This document shows, piece by piece, positions 1 through 6,365 of a DNA stretch of 26,109 bases (position 1 is its first letter; every line of letters begins with the position of its first letter). The stretch lies in contig JAAETV010000211.1 of the NCBI GenBank assembly GCA_024227975.1, positions 1 through 26,109 on the forward strand, written 5' to 3'. The notes beneath the pieces were generated by a model that saw only the letters and a list, made by a program, of their open reading frames with translations, was not told where the DNA came from and ran no database searches. The DNA is from Actinomycetes bacterium. Lineage in GTDB: Bacteria; Actinomycetota; Acidimicrobiia; Acidimicrobiales; SZUA-35. The position numbers and the translations under genes were made by a program.

Positions 1-242
1 GAGGTCACGGTCGCGTCATTACCGCCGATCCGCAAGGGTCTTCTGTCCTGCCTGCCGGCGACCACTGAACGGACTCGGCGAACAGCTCGTCGCCCCGATC
101 CAGTCGACGTGCGATATACACCACCCTCGAAGGCTCTCGACCGGTCACCACCCCCCACGAGAGCAGCCGAATGTCTTCGGAGCGGCGTGGAGTACGCCAC
201 GCCGCAACTCACAAGCGGATCGTGTCCGACCGAGCCCTGCCG

Positions 243-767
243 TCAGGAGATGGCGACCGGACCATCGATACCGATCACGTGCCAGGAACCGTCTACCAGT
301 TCCAGTTCATAGGTCAGCCAGGTCGCGCAGAGTCCCCCGCACCAGAGGGATACGGGAACGAGAGCATGGTCGCCGTCGAAGCTTGGCTCGCCGACCCCCA
401 GGATCGCGGCCCCTTCGATCGTCGGCTCCAGGTTCTCCGTGCGCCAATCAGCAGGATCGTCGATCCAACTCACATGGCCGAGCGGAGAGATGGCGGCCTC
501 AATGGCAGCCCGCTCATCAGTGGACAGTGGGCGGCCACTGTCCCCACCGGAGCCGTCGCCGGCATTGGGATCCGTTGCCGACTGGATCAGGTACTCGCTG
601 AACGGGGGTGGACCGGATCCGAAGGTGTGATCCTTGGTGACCAGCTCTTCCAATGCGGCCGCCATGGGGGTCGGTGAGTCACCGGAAGATGTCGTCTCTG
701 AATCGCCCGACGACGAGCATGCCGTCAAGAACAGGACGAGCGTTACAACGACAGTGAACAGCTTCAT
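243..767 (-). CDS. Small secreted lipoprotein of unknown function
   Basis: This is a 174-residue protein with a lipoprotein signal: a short basic start (MKLF), a hydrophobic stretch, and the lipobox L-T-A-C with Cys17 as the predicted acylation site. A Ser/Gly/Thr-rich linker follows (about residues 18-35). The rest is a soluble domain rich in Asp, Glu and Trp, with two cysteines close together near residue 144 (WCGGLC), and ends in a part that looks like a small alpha/beta fold (YELELVDGSWHVIGIDG). That last segment resembles the ends of SnoaL/NTF2-like or DUF-type lipoproteins, but I cannot assign a family. The ATG at 767 is preceded by no clear Shine-Dalgarno sequence. It lies downstream of the GerW-like gene on the same strand with a 46-bp gap. 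A role in the sulfonate pathway is not indicated. Confidence 0.7.
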   Translation of the reverse strand: MKLFTVVVTLVLFLTACSSSGDSETTSSGDSPTPMAAALEELVTKDHTFGSGPPPFSEYLIQSATDPNAGDGSGGDSGRPLSTDERAAIEAAISPLGHVSWIDDPADWRTENLEPTIEGAAILGVGEPSFDGDHALVPVSLWCGGLCATWLTYELELVDGSWHVIGIDGPVAIS

Positions 768-813
768 ATGAGATAGACGTGACGGGATCGGCCCCGGTTC
801 CCGGCCTTGGCCA

Positions 814-1179
814 CTATCTGGATCTTCTCCATAGCAACGCCGTGACGCACAGGATGGCGAGAGCCCCCAGGAGCTGTCCGCCCCGGGCCAGACGGGTGAC
901 GTCTAGGGCCGGCTTCCACTCCAGTTTGCCGTCCCGCACCTCGTACACCCCGATGGCTCGAACGTCGAGCCCGAATCCCGTGCCGAAGCCGCTGCCGTCG
1001 TCCGAGCCCCGATTGCCTTCGCCCGCTCCTCCTCCGCCGCCGCCCCGGGCCCGGGCGACGGGGATGACGGTTGTGCCGTCCACCTCGTAGGCGTCACCGA
1101 ATACCCGTCGGATCGTGATGGCGTCCCGGGTGGCTGAGAGCTGGGTCGCGAGACTGTCAATGGCATTCTTGTCTTCCAT
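814..1179 (-). CDS. GerW/YtfJ-family membrane-associated protein
   Basis: This 121-residue protein has the layout of the GerW (sporulation protein YtfJ) family: a helical N-terminus, then the core D-G-T-T-V-I-P-V at about residues 33-40, a long glycine-rich run (about 45-70), and a following strand segment (DVRAIGVYEV, then WKPALD). A C-terminal hydrophobic helix (about 101-116) followed by Arg-Arg-Ser-Arg suggests one membrane anchor with a cytoplasmic tail. YtfJ matters for spore germination in Bacillus, but the family is widespread in non-sporulating actinobacteria, where its job is unknown. The ATG at 1179 is well supported by GGGAGG about 6 bases upstream on the minus strand. It follows the MeaB-type GTPase by 104 bp, and a hairpin lies between them, so it is probably a separate transcript. 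Confidence 0.75.
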   Translation of the reverse strand: MEDKNAIDSLATQLSATRDAITIRRVFGDAYEVDGTTVIPVARARGGGGGGAGEGNRGSDDGSGFGTGFGLDVRAIGVYEVRDGKLEWKPALDVTRLARGGQLLGALAILCVTALLWRRSR

Positions 1180-1212
1180 GATCGACCTCCCGATCGATTT
1201 GTCTGAACCCTA

Positions 1213-1248
1213 TGACGCCGACCGATCAGCTCCTAGGGTCGGCGGTCA
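1213..1248 (-). terminator. Candidate terminator hairpin after the mutase operon
   Basis: An inverted repeat with arms at 1213-1223 and 1237-1248 pairs 11 bases with one bulged C, around a 13-base loop. It sits 36-71 bases past the stop of the MeaB-type gene in its direction of transcription, just before the GerW-like start. There is no clear U-run after it, so a Rho-independent terminator is plausible rather than certain. Confidence 0.45.
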
Positions 1249-1283
1249 CACCTCGATGGTCCATCCGGTCTCATCGCCAGAGG

Positions 1284-2279
1284 TCACGGGGAGCCGATCG
1301 CGGGCCGGGCGAGGCCGATCTTCTCCAGGATTTGATCGGTAGCGGCGTAGATGTCGGTCTCACCATCGACGATGTTCTGTACCGAGTCGTGAATCTCGGG
1401 TTCGTTGTCGAGCTGGCGGGCCAGCTCTTGCTGAAGCCCCTGCTGGAGGAACGCCCTGAGCTCGATCTGACAATTGGCGCGCTGTCTGGCCAGGTATGAC
1501 GGTCCCGCCTGGCGGCGGTGGTCCTGGTGGCGGAGTACGGCGTGCCAGATGTCTTCGATGCCCAGGTTGTAGAGGGCCTGGGCCTTGACGACCGGCGGGG
1601 TCCAGTCGCCAGCCGGAGTCCGTCGGAAGATGTTCTCGAGGTGGGCGACGGTCTTGTCGGTCTCAGGATGGTCGGCCTTGTTGACGACGAACAGATCGCC
1701 GACCTCGAGAATCCCCGCCTTCATGGCCTGGACGTCGTCACCCAATCCGGGGACAGCCATGACGATGGTCGTGTCGGCGAGTCGGGCGATGTCAACCTCG
1801 TCCTGGCCAACGCCAACTGTCTCGACTAGCACGAGATCCTTGCCCATGGCATCCATCACCCGGATAGCACCGCGGGTGGCGGGGGTGATGCCGCCGAAGT
1901 GGCCCCGGCTGGCCAGTGAGCGGATGAAGACACCGTCGTCGAGGGCGAAGCGTTTCATGCGGATGCGGTCGCCCAGGATGGCCCCTCCCGATATGGGACT
2001 GCTGGGGTCGACGGCAAGTACCCCAACGGTCTTGCCGGCACGGCGCGTCAGCTCGATCAGGCAGTCGGTCAGTGTGCTCTTCCCGGCCCCGGGAGGGCCG
2101 GTGATACCGACGACGAGGGCGGAGCCGGAGTGGGGAAAGAGCTGCTTGAGAGCGTCCCAGCCGGTTGGGCTGCCATCATCGATGATGCGTATGAGTCGCG
2201 CCGCCGAAGGAAGGTCGCCGGCGATCGTTCCGGCGACGAGATCGCCGATCGGTGGTTCAGGGCGCCGGCTCACCGGCAA
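1284..2279 (-). CDS. meaB: MeaB/ArgK-type G-protein chaperone of a B12-dependent acyl-CoA mutase
   Basis: This is a P-loop GTPase of the ArgK/MeaB family (331 residues from TTG 2279, 329 from GTG 2273). Members load adenosylcobalamin into acyl-CoA mutases and protect them from inactivation. Visible motifs are Walker A GITGPPGAGKST (about 58-69), the switch segment D-P-S-S with GGAILGD (about 91-104), the V-E-T-V-G-V-G-Q-D-E motif (152-161) and the base-recognition N-K-A-D (200-203). The C-terminus carries the helical dimerization region typical of the family. It overlaps the 3' end of the small mutase subunit gene by 17-23 bases depending on the start, so translation is coupled to it. Its place at the end of this operon says the mutase is a genuine adenosylcobalamin enzyme needing a chaperone, despite its unusual active site. 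Confidence 0.93.
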   Translation of the reverse strand: MPVSRRPEPPIGDLVAGTIAGDLPSAARLIRIIDDGSPTGWDALKQLFPHSGSALVVGITGPPGAGKSTLTDCLIELTRRAGKTVGVLAVDPSSPISGGAILGDRIRMKRFALDDGVFIRSLASRGHFGGITPATRGAIRVMDAMGKDLVLVETVGVGQDEVDIARLADTTIVMAVPGLGDDVQAMKAGILEVGDLFVVNKADHPETDKTVAHLENIFRRTPAGDWTPPVVKAQALYNLGIEDIWHAVLRHQDHRRQAGPSYLARQRANCQIELRAFLQQGLQQELARQLDNEPEIHDSVQNIVDGETDIYAATDQILEKIGLARPAIGSP

Positions 2280-2661
2280 CCAGATTCCTGACCGTCTCGA
2301 CCATCTCGGACACCACGCTGCCCGATCCGAACACTGCTGCTACACCCCGTTCGAGCATGGCCGCGGCATCCTCGTCGGTGATCACGGAACCGCCGAGGAC
2401 CACGGGGACATCGAGATCGTTCTGCTCCAGCAAGGCGAGCAGTTCGGGCGCGTAGTACAGGTACTCCCAAGAGTGGCTGCTGATGCCGATGACGTCGGCC
2501 GCCTCTTCGATGGCTGTCGCCACGATTGACTCCGGGGTGTTGAAGCACCCGGTGTAGATCACCTCCATGCCCTCGTCGCGGAACATCTTGGCGATCCCGA
2601 CCGCACCCAGTTCGTGCTGGTCCATCCCCAGCACCCCGACCAGGACTCGTATCGGGCTCAC
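2257..2661 (-). CDS. Cobalamin-binding small subunit of an acyl-CoA mutase
   Basis: This 134-residue protein is a stand-alone B12-binding domain, the size of the IcmB and HcmB subunits. It carries the D-x-H-x-x-G signature (DQHELG: Asp14, His16, Gly19), whose His replaces dimethylbenzimidazole as the lower cobalt ligand. Next come the Ser-containing strand (ISSHS) and the L-G-G loop near residue 93 that cradle the nucleotide tail. It should form a heteromer with the large subunit encoded immediately upstream. The start is GTG 2661, and its GTGA overlaps the TGA stop of the large-subunit gene by 4 bases, a sign of translational coupling. The fold and cofactor are clear; substrate preference is set by the partner, not by this subunit. 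Confidence 0.93.
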   Translation of the reverse strand: MSPIRVLVGVLGMDQHELGAVGIAKMFRDEGMEVIYTGCFNTPESIVATAIEEAADVIGISSHSWEYLYYAPELLALLEQNDLDVPVVLGGSVITDEDAAAMLERGVAAVFGSGSVVSEMVETVRNLVAGEPAP

Positions 2662-4262
2662 TGCTCACCGCCCAGAGGCGATTCGAGATAGCCATAGGGG
2701 TCATACGGGGTACCCCAAGCTTGGCGCATCACACCAGCGACTTCTCCCATAGTGGCCCCGGCCTCGGTGCATTCCAGCACTGCCCCCATGATGTTCTCGT
2801 CTGTCTGCAGGACGTCGTGCAGGTGCTGGAACGCAGTAAGCAGTCGCTCCTGATCGCGACCCTGGCGATAGGCCTTGATCTCCTCGACCCGATCGAACAA
2901 TGGAGCGATCTTCTCCTCACTGATGTCACGCAGGAGGGTGTCTTGATCGGAGGGTATCTGATGGACGTTCATGCCTACCTTCACCACCTCACCGTCGTGT
3001 ACCTGGTGGTGGTATCGACCCATCGTGCCATGGAAGAACTGTTTGAAGAACCCGCTGTTGACCAACTCAGCAGGGTCTCCTCGGGATTCGATGTCGTCGA
3101 CCATCTCGAGGATCTTCGCCTCGACATCGTCGGTGAGGGACTCCATGAACCAGGAGCCGCCGAAGGGATCTTGCACACTGTTTATGTTGGTTTCGAGGTC
3201 GACGACCTGCTGGGTGCGCAGCCCGACCATATGGGCCTCCTTGCTGGGAGTCCGATAGCCCTCGTCGAAGGTCGAGATCTCCAGGGCACTCACCCCGGCC
3301 AGGCCCAGGGCCACAGTCTGAACGGCGCCTCGCACGATGTTGTTGGCCGGCTGTTCGGTGGTGAGCGACAACCCTGAAGTATGCACGGCGATATTGACCG
3401 CCTGCGACCGTGGATCCTTGGCTCCGAACTCCTCCTTCATCATGCGGGCGAAGATGCGCCGCATGGCTCTGATCTTGGCGATCTCTTCGTAGAAGTCCAT
3501 CGAGCAGTTCGTCAGGATGGCGATCCGGGGAGCGAAGCTGTCTATGTCGAGGCCGCGCTCGAGCAGGGTCCGGACGATATGGCGGATCTCCACGAAGCCC
3601 AGTGCTGCTTCCTCGATGGCGTTCAAGCCGGCCTCACTGAAGAAGTATGTGTCTTCGAGGAAGCCGTGGAACCTCGGCATCTCACGGCTGCAGAACTCGA
3701 TCACGTCACACGACATTCGCAGATGGAGATCGAATGGCATCTTGTAGGCGTACGAGCAATGTTCGGAGTAGAAGGGCCACTCGATCACCGAACCTCGCAA
3801 TACGTCGGGCGAGACCCCCCGTTCCTTGGCCACCAGATACAAGCTGGCCACCATGAACATCGAGGGAGTCGAGCTCGACATCGACATCTGATCGAGGGGG
3901 ATATCGGCCAGCAGCTCGCGGTAGTCCTCATGGCGGCACAACGAGACACCCTGGGTCCCAACCGTGTACCGGGCCAGGGGATGGTCGGGGTCCATGAGCG
4001 ACATGGTCGGACTGTCGCCGATCACATCCAGGCCGGTCTGCCCGATACTCATCAGATACTTGAACTGCTCGTTCGAGCGTCGGGCGTCGCCCTCACCCGA
4101 CAGTTCCCTCTGTATCCAGCCCTGACCGGTGTAGGCGCGGGTTCCCCGGGTGAACGGGTACTCCCCCGGATTGCCGAACCGGTCGTCGTACTCTTTGCTC
4201 GGCTCGGCTGGTCCATAGACCGGAGAGAGCCCGATTCCGGAGCGGGTCGAATTCCCATTCAT
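2658..4262 (-). CDS. Divergent B12-dependent acyl-CoA mutase, large (substrate-binding) subunit
   Basis: This 534-residue protein belongs to the methylmalonyl-CoA mutase large-subunit family, in the split form also seen in isobutyryl-CoA and 2-hydroxyisobutyryl-CoA mutases. Family landmarks are PGEYPFTRG (32-40), DIPLDQMS (120-127), SEAG (209-212), DFYEEIAKIRAMRR (256-269), SGLSLTTEQP (296-305), FDEG (332-335) and DPFGGS (365-370). By my hand alignment to Propionibacterium methylmalonyl-CoA mutase, key residues have changed: Tyr89 to Leu54, Gln197 to Ile160, Arg207 to Ser170, catalytic His244 to Phe207, His328 to Ala, Gln330 to His and Asn366 to Ser. The equivalents of Tyr243 (Tyr206) and Glu370 remain. 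It should therefore not be called methylmalonyl-, isobutyryl- or 2-hydroxyisobutyryl-CoA mutase. The ATG at 4262 has AGGAGG about 6 bases upstream. The substrate is unknown; linkage to sulfonate genes makes a sulfonated acyl-CoA one possibility. Confidence 0.88.
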   Translation of the reverse strand: MNGNSTRSGIGLSPVYGPAEPSKEYDDRFGNPGEYPFTRGTRAYTGQGWIQRELSGEGDARRSNEQFKYLMSIGQTGLDVIGDSPTMSLMDPDHPLARYTVGTQGVSLCRHEDYRELLADIPLDQMSMSSSTPSMFMVASLYLVAKERGVSPDVLRGSVIEWPFYSEHCSYAYKMPFDLHLRMSCDVIEFCSREMPRFHGFLEDTYFFSEAGLNAIEEAALGFVEIRHIVRTLLERGLDIDSFAPRIAILTNCSMDFYEEIAKIRAMRRIFARMMKEEFGAKDPRSQAVNIAVHTSGLSLTTEQPANNIVRGAVQTVALGLAGVSALEISTFDEGYRTPSKEAHMVGLRTQQVVDLETNINSVQDPFGGSWFMESLTDDVEAKILEMVDDIESRGDPAELVNSGFFKQFFHGTMGRYHHQVHDGEVVKVGMNVHQIPSDQDTLLRDISEEKIAPLFDRVEEIKAYRQGRDQERLLTAFQHLHDVLQTDENIMGAVLECTEAGATMGEVAGVMRQAWGTPYDPYGYLESPLGGEQ

Positions 4263-4333
4263 GATGATCCTCCTGAGGCGGGCCGCCGGTCGGTCAAGCC
4301 CTCGGCCCAGAGCTCGATGTCAATACTGCTCAT
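4259..4333 (-). CDS. Possible 24-codon upstream ORF coupled to the mutase gene
   Basis: A short frame opens at ATG 4333 (peptide begins MSSIDIELWAEGL) and ends at TGA 4259-4261, overlapping the mutase ATG as ATGA. The Shine-Dalgarno sequence of the mutase lies inside this frame. It could be a leader peptide, a remnant of a longer mutase N-terminus, or chance. It has no good ribosome site of its own. The two 10-base direct repeats lie just upstream. Confidence 0.25.
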   Translation of the reverse strand: MSSIDIELWAEGLTDRRPASGGSS

Positions 4334-4334
4334 G

Positions 4335-4358
4335 GTGTACTGGCCATTGTGTACTGGC
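4335..4358. repeat. Two direct copies of GTGTACTGGC, 14 bases apart
   Basis: GTGTACTGGC occurs at 4335-4344 and again at 4349-4358. The repeats lie in the 133-bp spacer between the CoA-ligase alpha gene and the mutase gene, the only large gap inside this operon. They may be a regulator site for an internal promoter of the mutase genes. No convincing -10 element was found. Confidence 0.4.
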
Positions 4359-4395
4359 GTAGTTGTTCGGTCACAGGGGCGTCAAGGTGCGCCAG

Positions 4396-5277
4396 TCAGG
4401 CGAGGTGAGGGGCGAGGGCATCGGGCAGCAACCACGGCACATCGACTACGGAGGCGCCGGCCTCGGTGAGGGCATCCCGCTTGGAGGCGTAGGTGCCGGT
4501 GGTGCCTTCGACGATCGCGCCGGCATGGCCCATGCGCTTGCCCGGTGGCGATGCAGCGCCAGCCACGAATGAGACCACCGGGGTGGTGGAGGCGGCGATG
4601 GCCACGGCGGCATCCTCCTCCTTGCGTCCTCCGATCTCGCCGATCAACACGATGGCGTCGGTGCCTGGATCGGCGTCGAGGGCGTTGAAGGCCTCCAATG
4701 AGCTGGTACCGGAAACTGGATCGCCACCGACGCCGAGGAAGGCCGACTGGCCGATGCCGGCCCTGGTCAGCTCCAGGCAGGCCAGGGTGCCGAGCGAGCC
4801 GCTGCGGGAGATGACACCGACCCGACCGGGACGGAAGATCCGGTCGTCGAAGGCGGGCATGAAACCGACAAAGGCCTGGCCTGGGGTCACGACCCCGGCG
4901 GTGTTTGGACCAATGATCCGACTGCCGGCTTCGGTGGCAGCGGCCACCATGGCCATCGTGTCGTGGATGGGGATGAACTCGGTGAGCACAACGACGAGTC
5001 GACCCCCGGCAGCTACCGCGTCCTCGGTGGCGGCTCGGGCTCCGGCTGGGGGGACGAACAGTACCGACACATCAATGCCACCGTCAACGGAGGCCGCTGC
5101 CTCCTGGGCTGAGGCAAAGACCGGCACACCGAGATGCTCGGTCCCCGCCTTGTTGGGGCTGACTCCGCCAACGATCGTGGTGCCGTATTCCTGCATGCGC
5201 TCGGTCCAGAAGGTGCCCTGCTTGCCAGTCATACCGTGGACCAGCACATTGTCTGACTCGCTGACGATCATCGTCAC
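4396..5277 (-). CDS. NDP-forming acid-CoA ligase, alpha subunit (SucD-like; possible sulfoacetate-CoA ligase)
   Basis: This 293-residue protein has the succinyl-CoA synthetase alpha architecture: a CoA-binding Rossmann domain with HGMTGKQGTF (14-23) and SPNKAGTEHLG (40-50), then a ligase domain with E-I-G-G (214-217) and the phospho-histidine motif G-H-A-G-A-I (His251). The loop that in succinyl-CoA synthetases reads SRSGTLTYE is here SRSGSLGTL, closer to general acyl-CoA ligases, so the acid is probably not succinate. The reaction is acyl-CoA + NDP + Pi to acid + CoA + NTP, in either direction. GTG 5277 is chosen because its GTGA overlaps the beta-subunit stop by 4 bases and GGGGGAG stands at good spacing; ATG 5271 is the alternative. 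Genes for an acylating sulfoacetaldehyde dehydrogenase and Xsc nearby suggest sulfoacetate as the acid. That is inference. Confidence 0.85.
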   Translation of the reverse strand: MTMIVSESDNVLVHGMTGKQGTFWTERMQEYGTTIVGGVSPNKAGTEHLGVPVFASAQEAAASVDGGIDVSVLFVPPAGARAATEDAVAAGGRLVVVLTEFIPIHDTMAMVAAATEAGSRIIGPNTAGVVTPGQAFVGFMPAFDDRIFRPGRVGVISRSGSLGTLACLELTRAGIGQSAFLGVGGDPVSGTSSLEAFNALDADPGTDAIVLIGEIGGRKEEDAAVAIAASTTPVVSFVAGAASPPGKRMGHAGAIVEGTTGTYASKRDALTEAGASVVDVPWLLPDALAPHLA

Positions 5278-6365
5278 GCCTGCTCCCCCCGGGCCGCGCC
5301 GACGGCGGCCACTACCGCCTCGGCCATGGTCGGGTAGGGCTCGATGTTCAGCCGGGACCGCACCATGTCCCGAGCTTCGTCCTGTCCGGTCCCGCTGATA
5401 CTGAACGAGATCGGCACGTCGGGCTCGAGCGCGGTCCAGGCCTCTATGACGCCGGCGGTCATCACGTCGCACCGGGCGAACGCCCCGCAGAAGTTGACGA
5501 GCAGGCTCTTCACGTTGGGCTGGGAGAGCACCAGTTCCAGGGCCGGGGTGGCCTTGGTGTAGGCGTCGCCCCCGATCTCCAGGAAGTTGGCTGGTGCTCC
5601 TCCGGCGTACACGATGGCGTCCATGGTGGCCATGGTCAGACCTGCGCCGTTGGCCAGTACTGCGATGTCACCATCGAGCTCGATCAGGCGTAGTCCGATC
5701 TCGGCCGCGGCCTGCTCCCGCTCGGTTCTACCTGCCGCCTCATCCTCATCGAGCTCAGCGAAGCGCTCAACATGGCGAAAGGCGGCGGCATCGTCGAGCT
5801 CGATCTTGGCGTCGAGGGCCACCAGCTCGCGCCCGGCCTCAACGTCTCTTACCACGGCGAGCGGGTTGATCTCGATCAGCAGGGCGTCCAGCTCGTCGAA
5901 TGCTGTCAACAATGTCGCGGTGATCGGGTCGGTCAGCTCCAGGCCCCAGACCGGCACTACCGTGTGCTCGATCGTGCTGGTCATCGATTCGATCTCAACG
6001 CCACCCTGGTCGGACGTCATGATCACCGGTCGCCCGAGTGAGGGATCGACGGCGATTGACACATAGTGCTCCTCGACGATGTCGAGGGCCTCCTCGATGA
6101 GGATGGTGGTAACGATCTCACCGGCCAATTCCATGCCGAGAATGCGATCGGCGGCGGCCGCGGCCTCCTCGACAGTCGACACGACAGCCACGCCACCGGC
6201 CTTGCCCCGGCCCCCGGAGGCCACCTGAGCCTTGACCGCCACCGCCGGCCCGAGGTCCTCGGCGGCTGCCCTGGCCCCTTCGGCCGAGTCGACGACATGG
6301 CCCCGGGGGATGCGAATGCCGTTCTCGGCCAGCAGAGCCTTGGCCTTGTGCTCGGGCAGCTTCAC
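5274..6365 (-). CDS. NDP-forming acid-CoA ligase, beta subunit (SucC-like; possible sulfoacetate-CoA ligase)
   Basis: This 363-residue partner of the alpha subunit has an N-terminal ATP-grasp domain with GGRGKAGG (51-58), metal-binding L-I-E-I-N-P-L (163-169), and the C-terminal CoA-ligase domain with A-N-G-A-G-L (238-243) and A-R-C-D (297-300). It is about 25 residues shorter than E. coli SucC, mostly because the stretch between GGVEIE and LIEINPL is trimmed by about 23 residues. The acid-site loop normally FGGIVRCD is FCGAFARCD. Both changes argue against a housekeeping succinyl-CoA synthetase. The GTG start at 6365 overlaps the dehydrogenase stop by 4 bases (GTGA), so the two gene products are likely made in step. 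Role inferred: hydrolysis of the acyl-CoA made by the dehydrogenase with capture of ATP, or activation of the acid for reduction. Confidence 0.86.
   Translation of the reverse strand: MKLPEHKAKALLAENGIRIPRGHVVDSAEGARAAAEDLGPAVAVKAQVASGGRGKAGGVAVVSTVEEAAAAADRILGMELAGEIVTTILIEEALDIVEEHYVSIAVDPSLGRPVIMTSDQGGVEIESMTSTIEHTVVPVWGLELTDPITATLLTAFDELDALLIEINPLAVVRDVEAGRELVALDAKIELDDAAAFRHVERFAELDEDEAAGRTEREQAAAEIGLRLIELDGDIAVLANGAGLTMATMDAIVYAGGAPANFLEIGGDAYTKATPALELVLSQPNVKSLLVNFCGAFARCDVMTAGVIEAWTALEPDVPISFSISGTGQDEARDMVRSRLNIEPYPTMAEAVVAAVGAARGEQA

Noticed and set aside
1..242. Open frames at the left edge, including one containing a Cys-Pro-Ala-Cys motif
   Set aside because: Translations are rich in Arg, Pro and Ser with no gene-like pattern, and no start with a ribosome site was found. 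I see no supported feature there.
2658..4262. Annotation as methylmalonyl-CoA mutase
   Set aside because: The residues that bind the carboxylate (Tyr89, Arg207) and the catalytic His244 are replaced, and the B12 domain is on a separate gene. The family name fits; the specific activity does not.
4396..6365. Housekeeping succinyl-CoA synthetase
   Set aside because: The beta subunit is trimmed, acid-site loops are altered in both subunits, and the genes sit inside a catabolic operon rather than with citric-acid-cycle genes.
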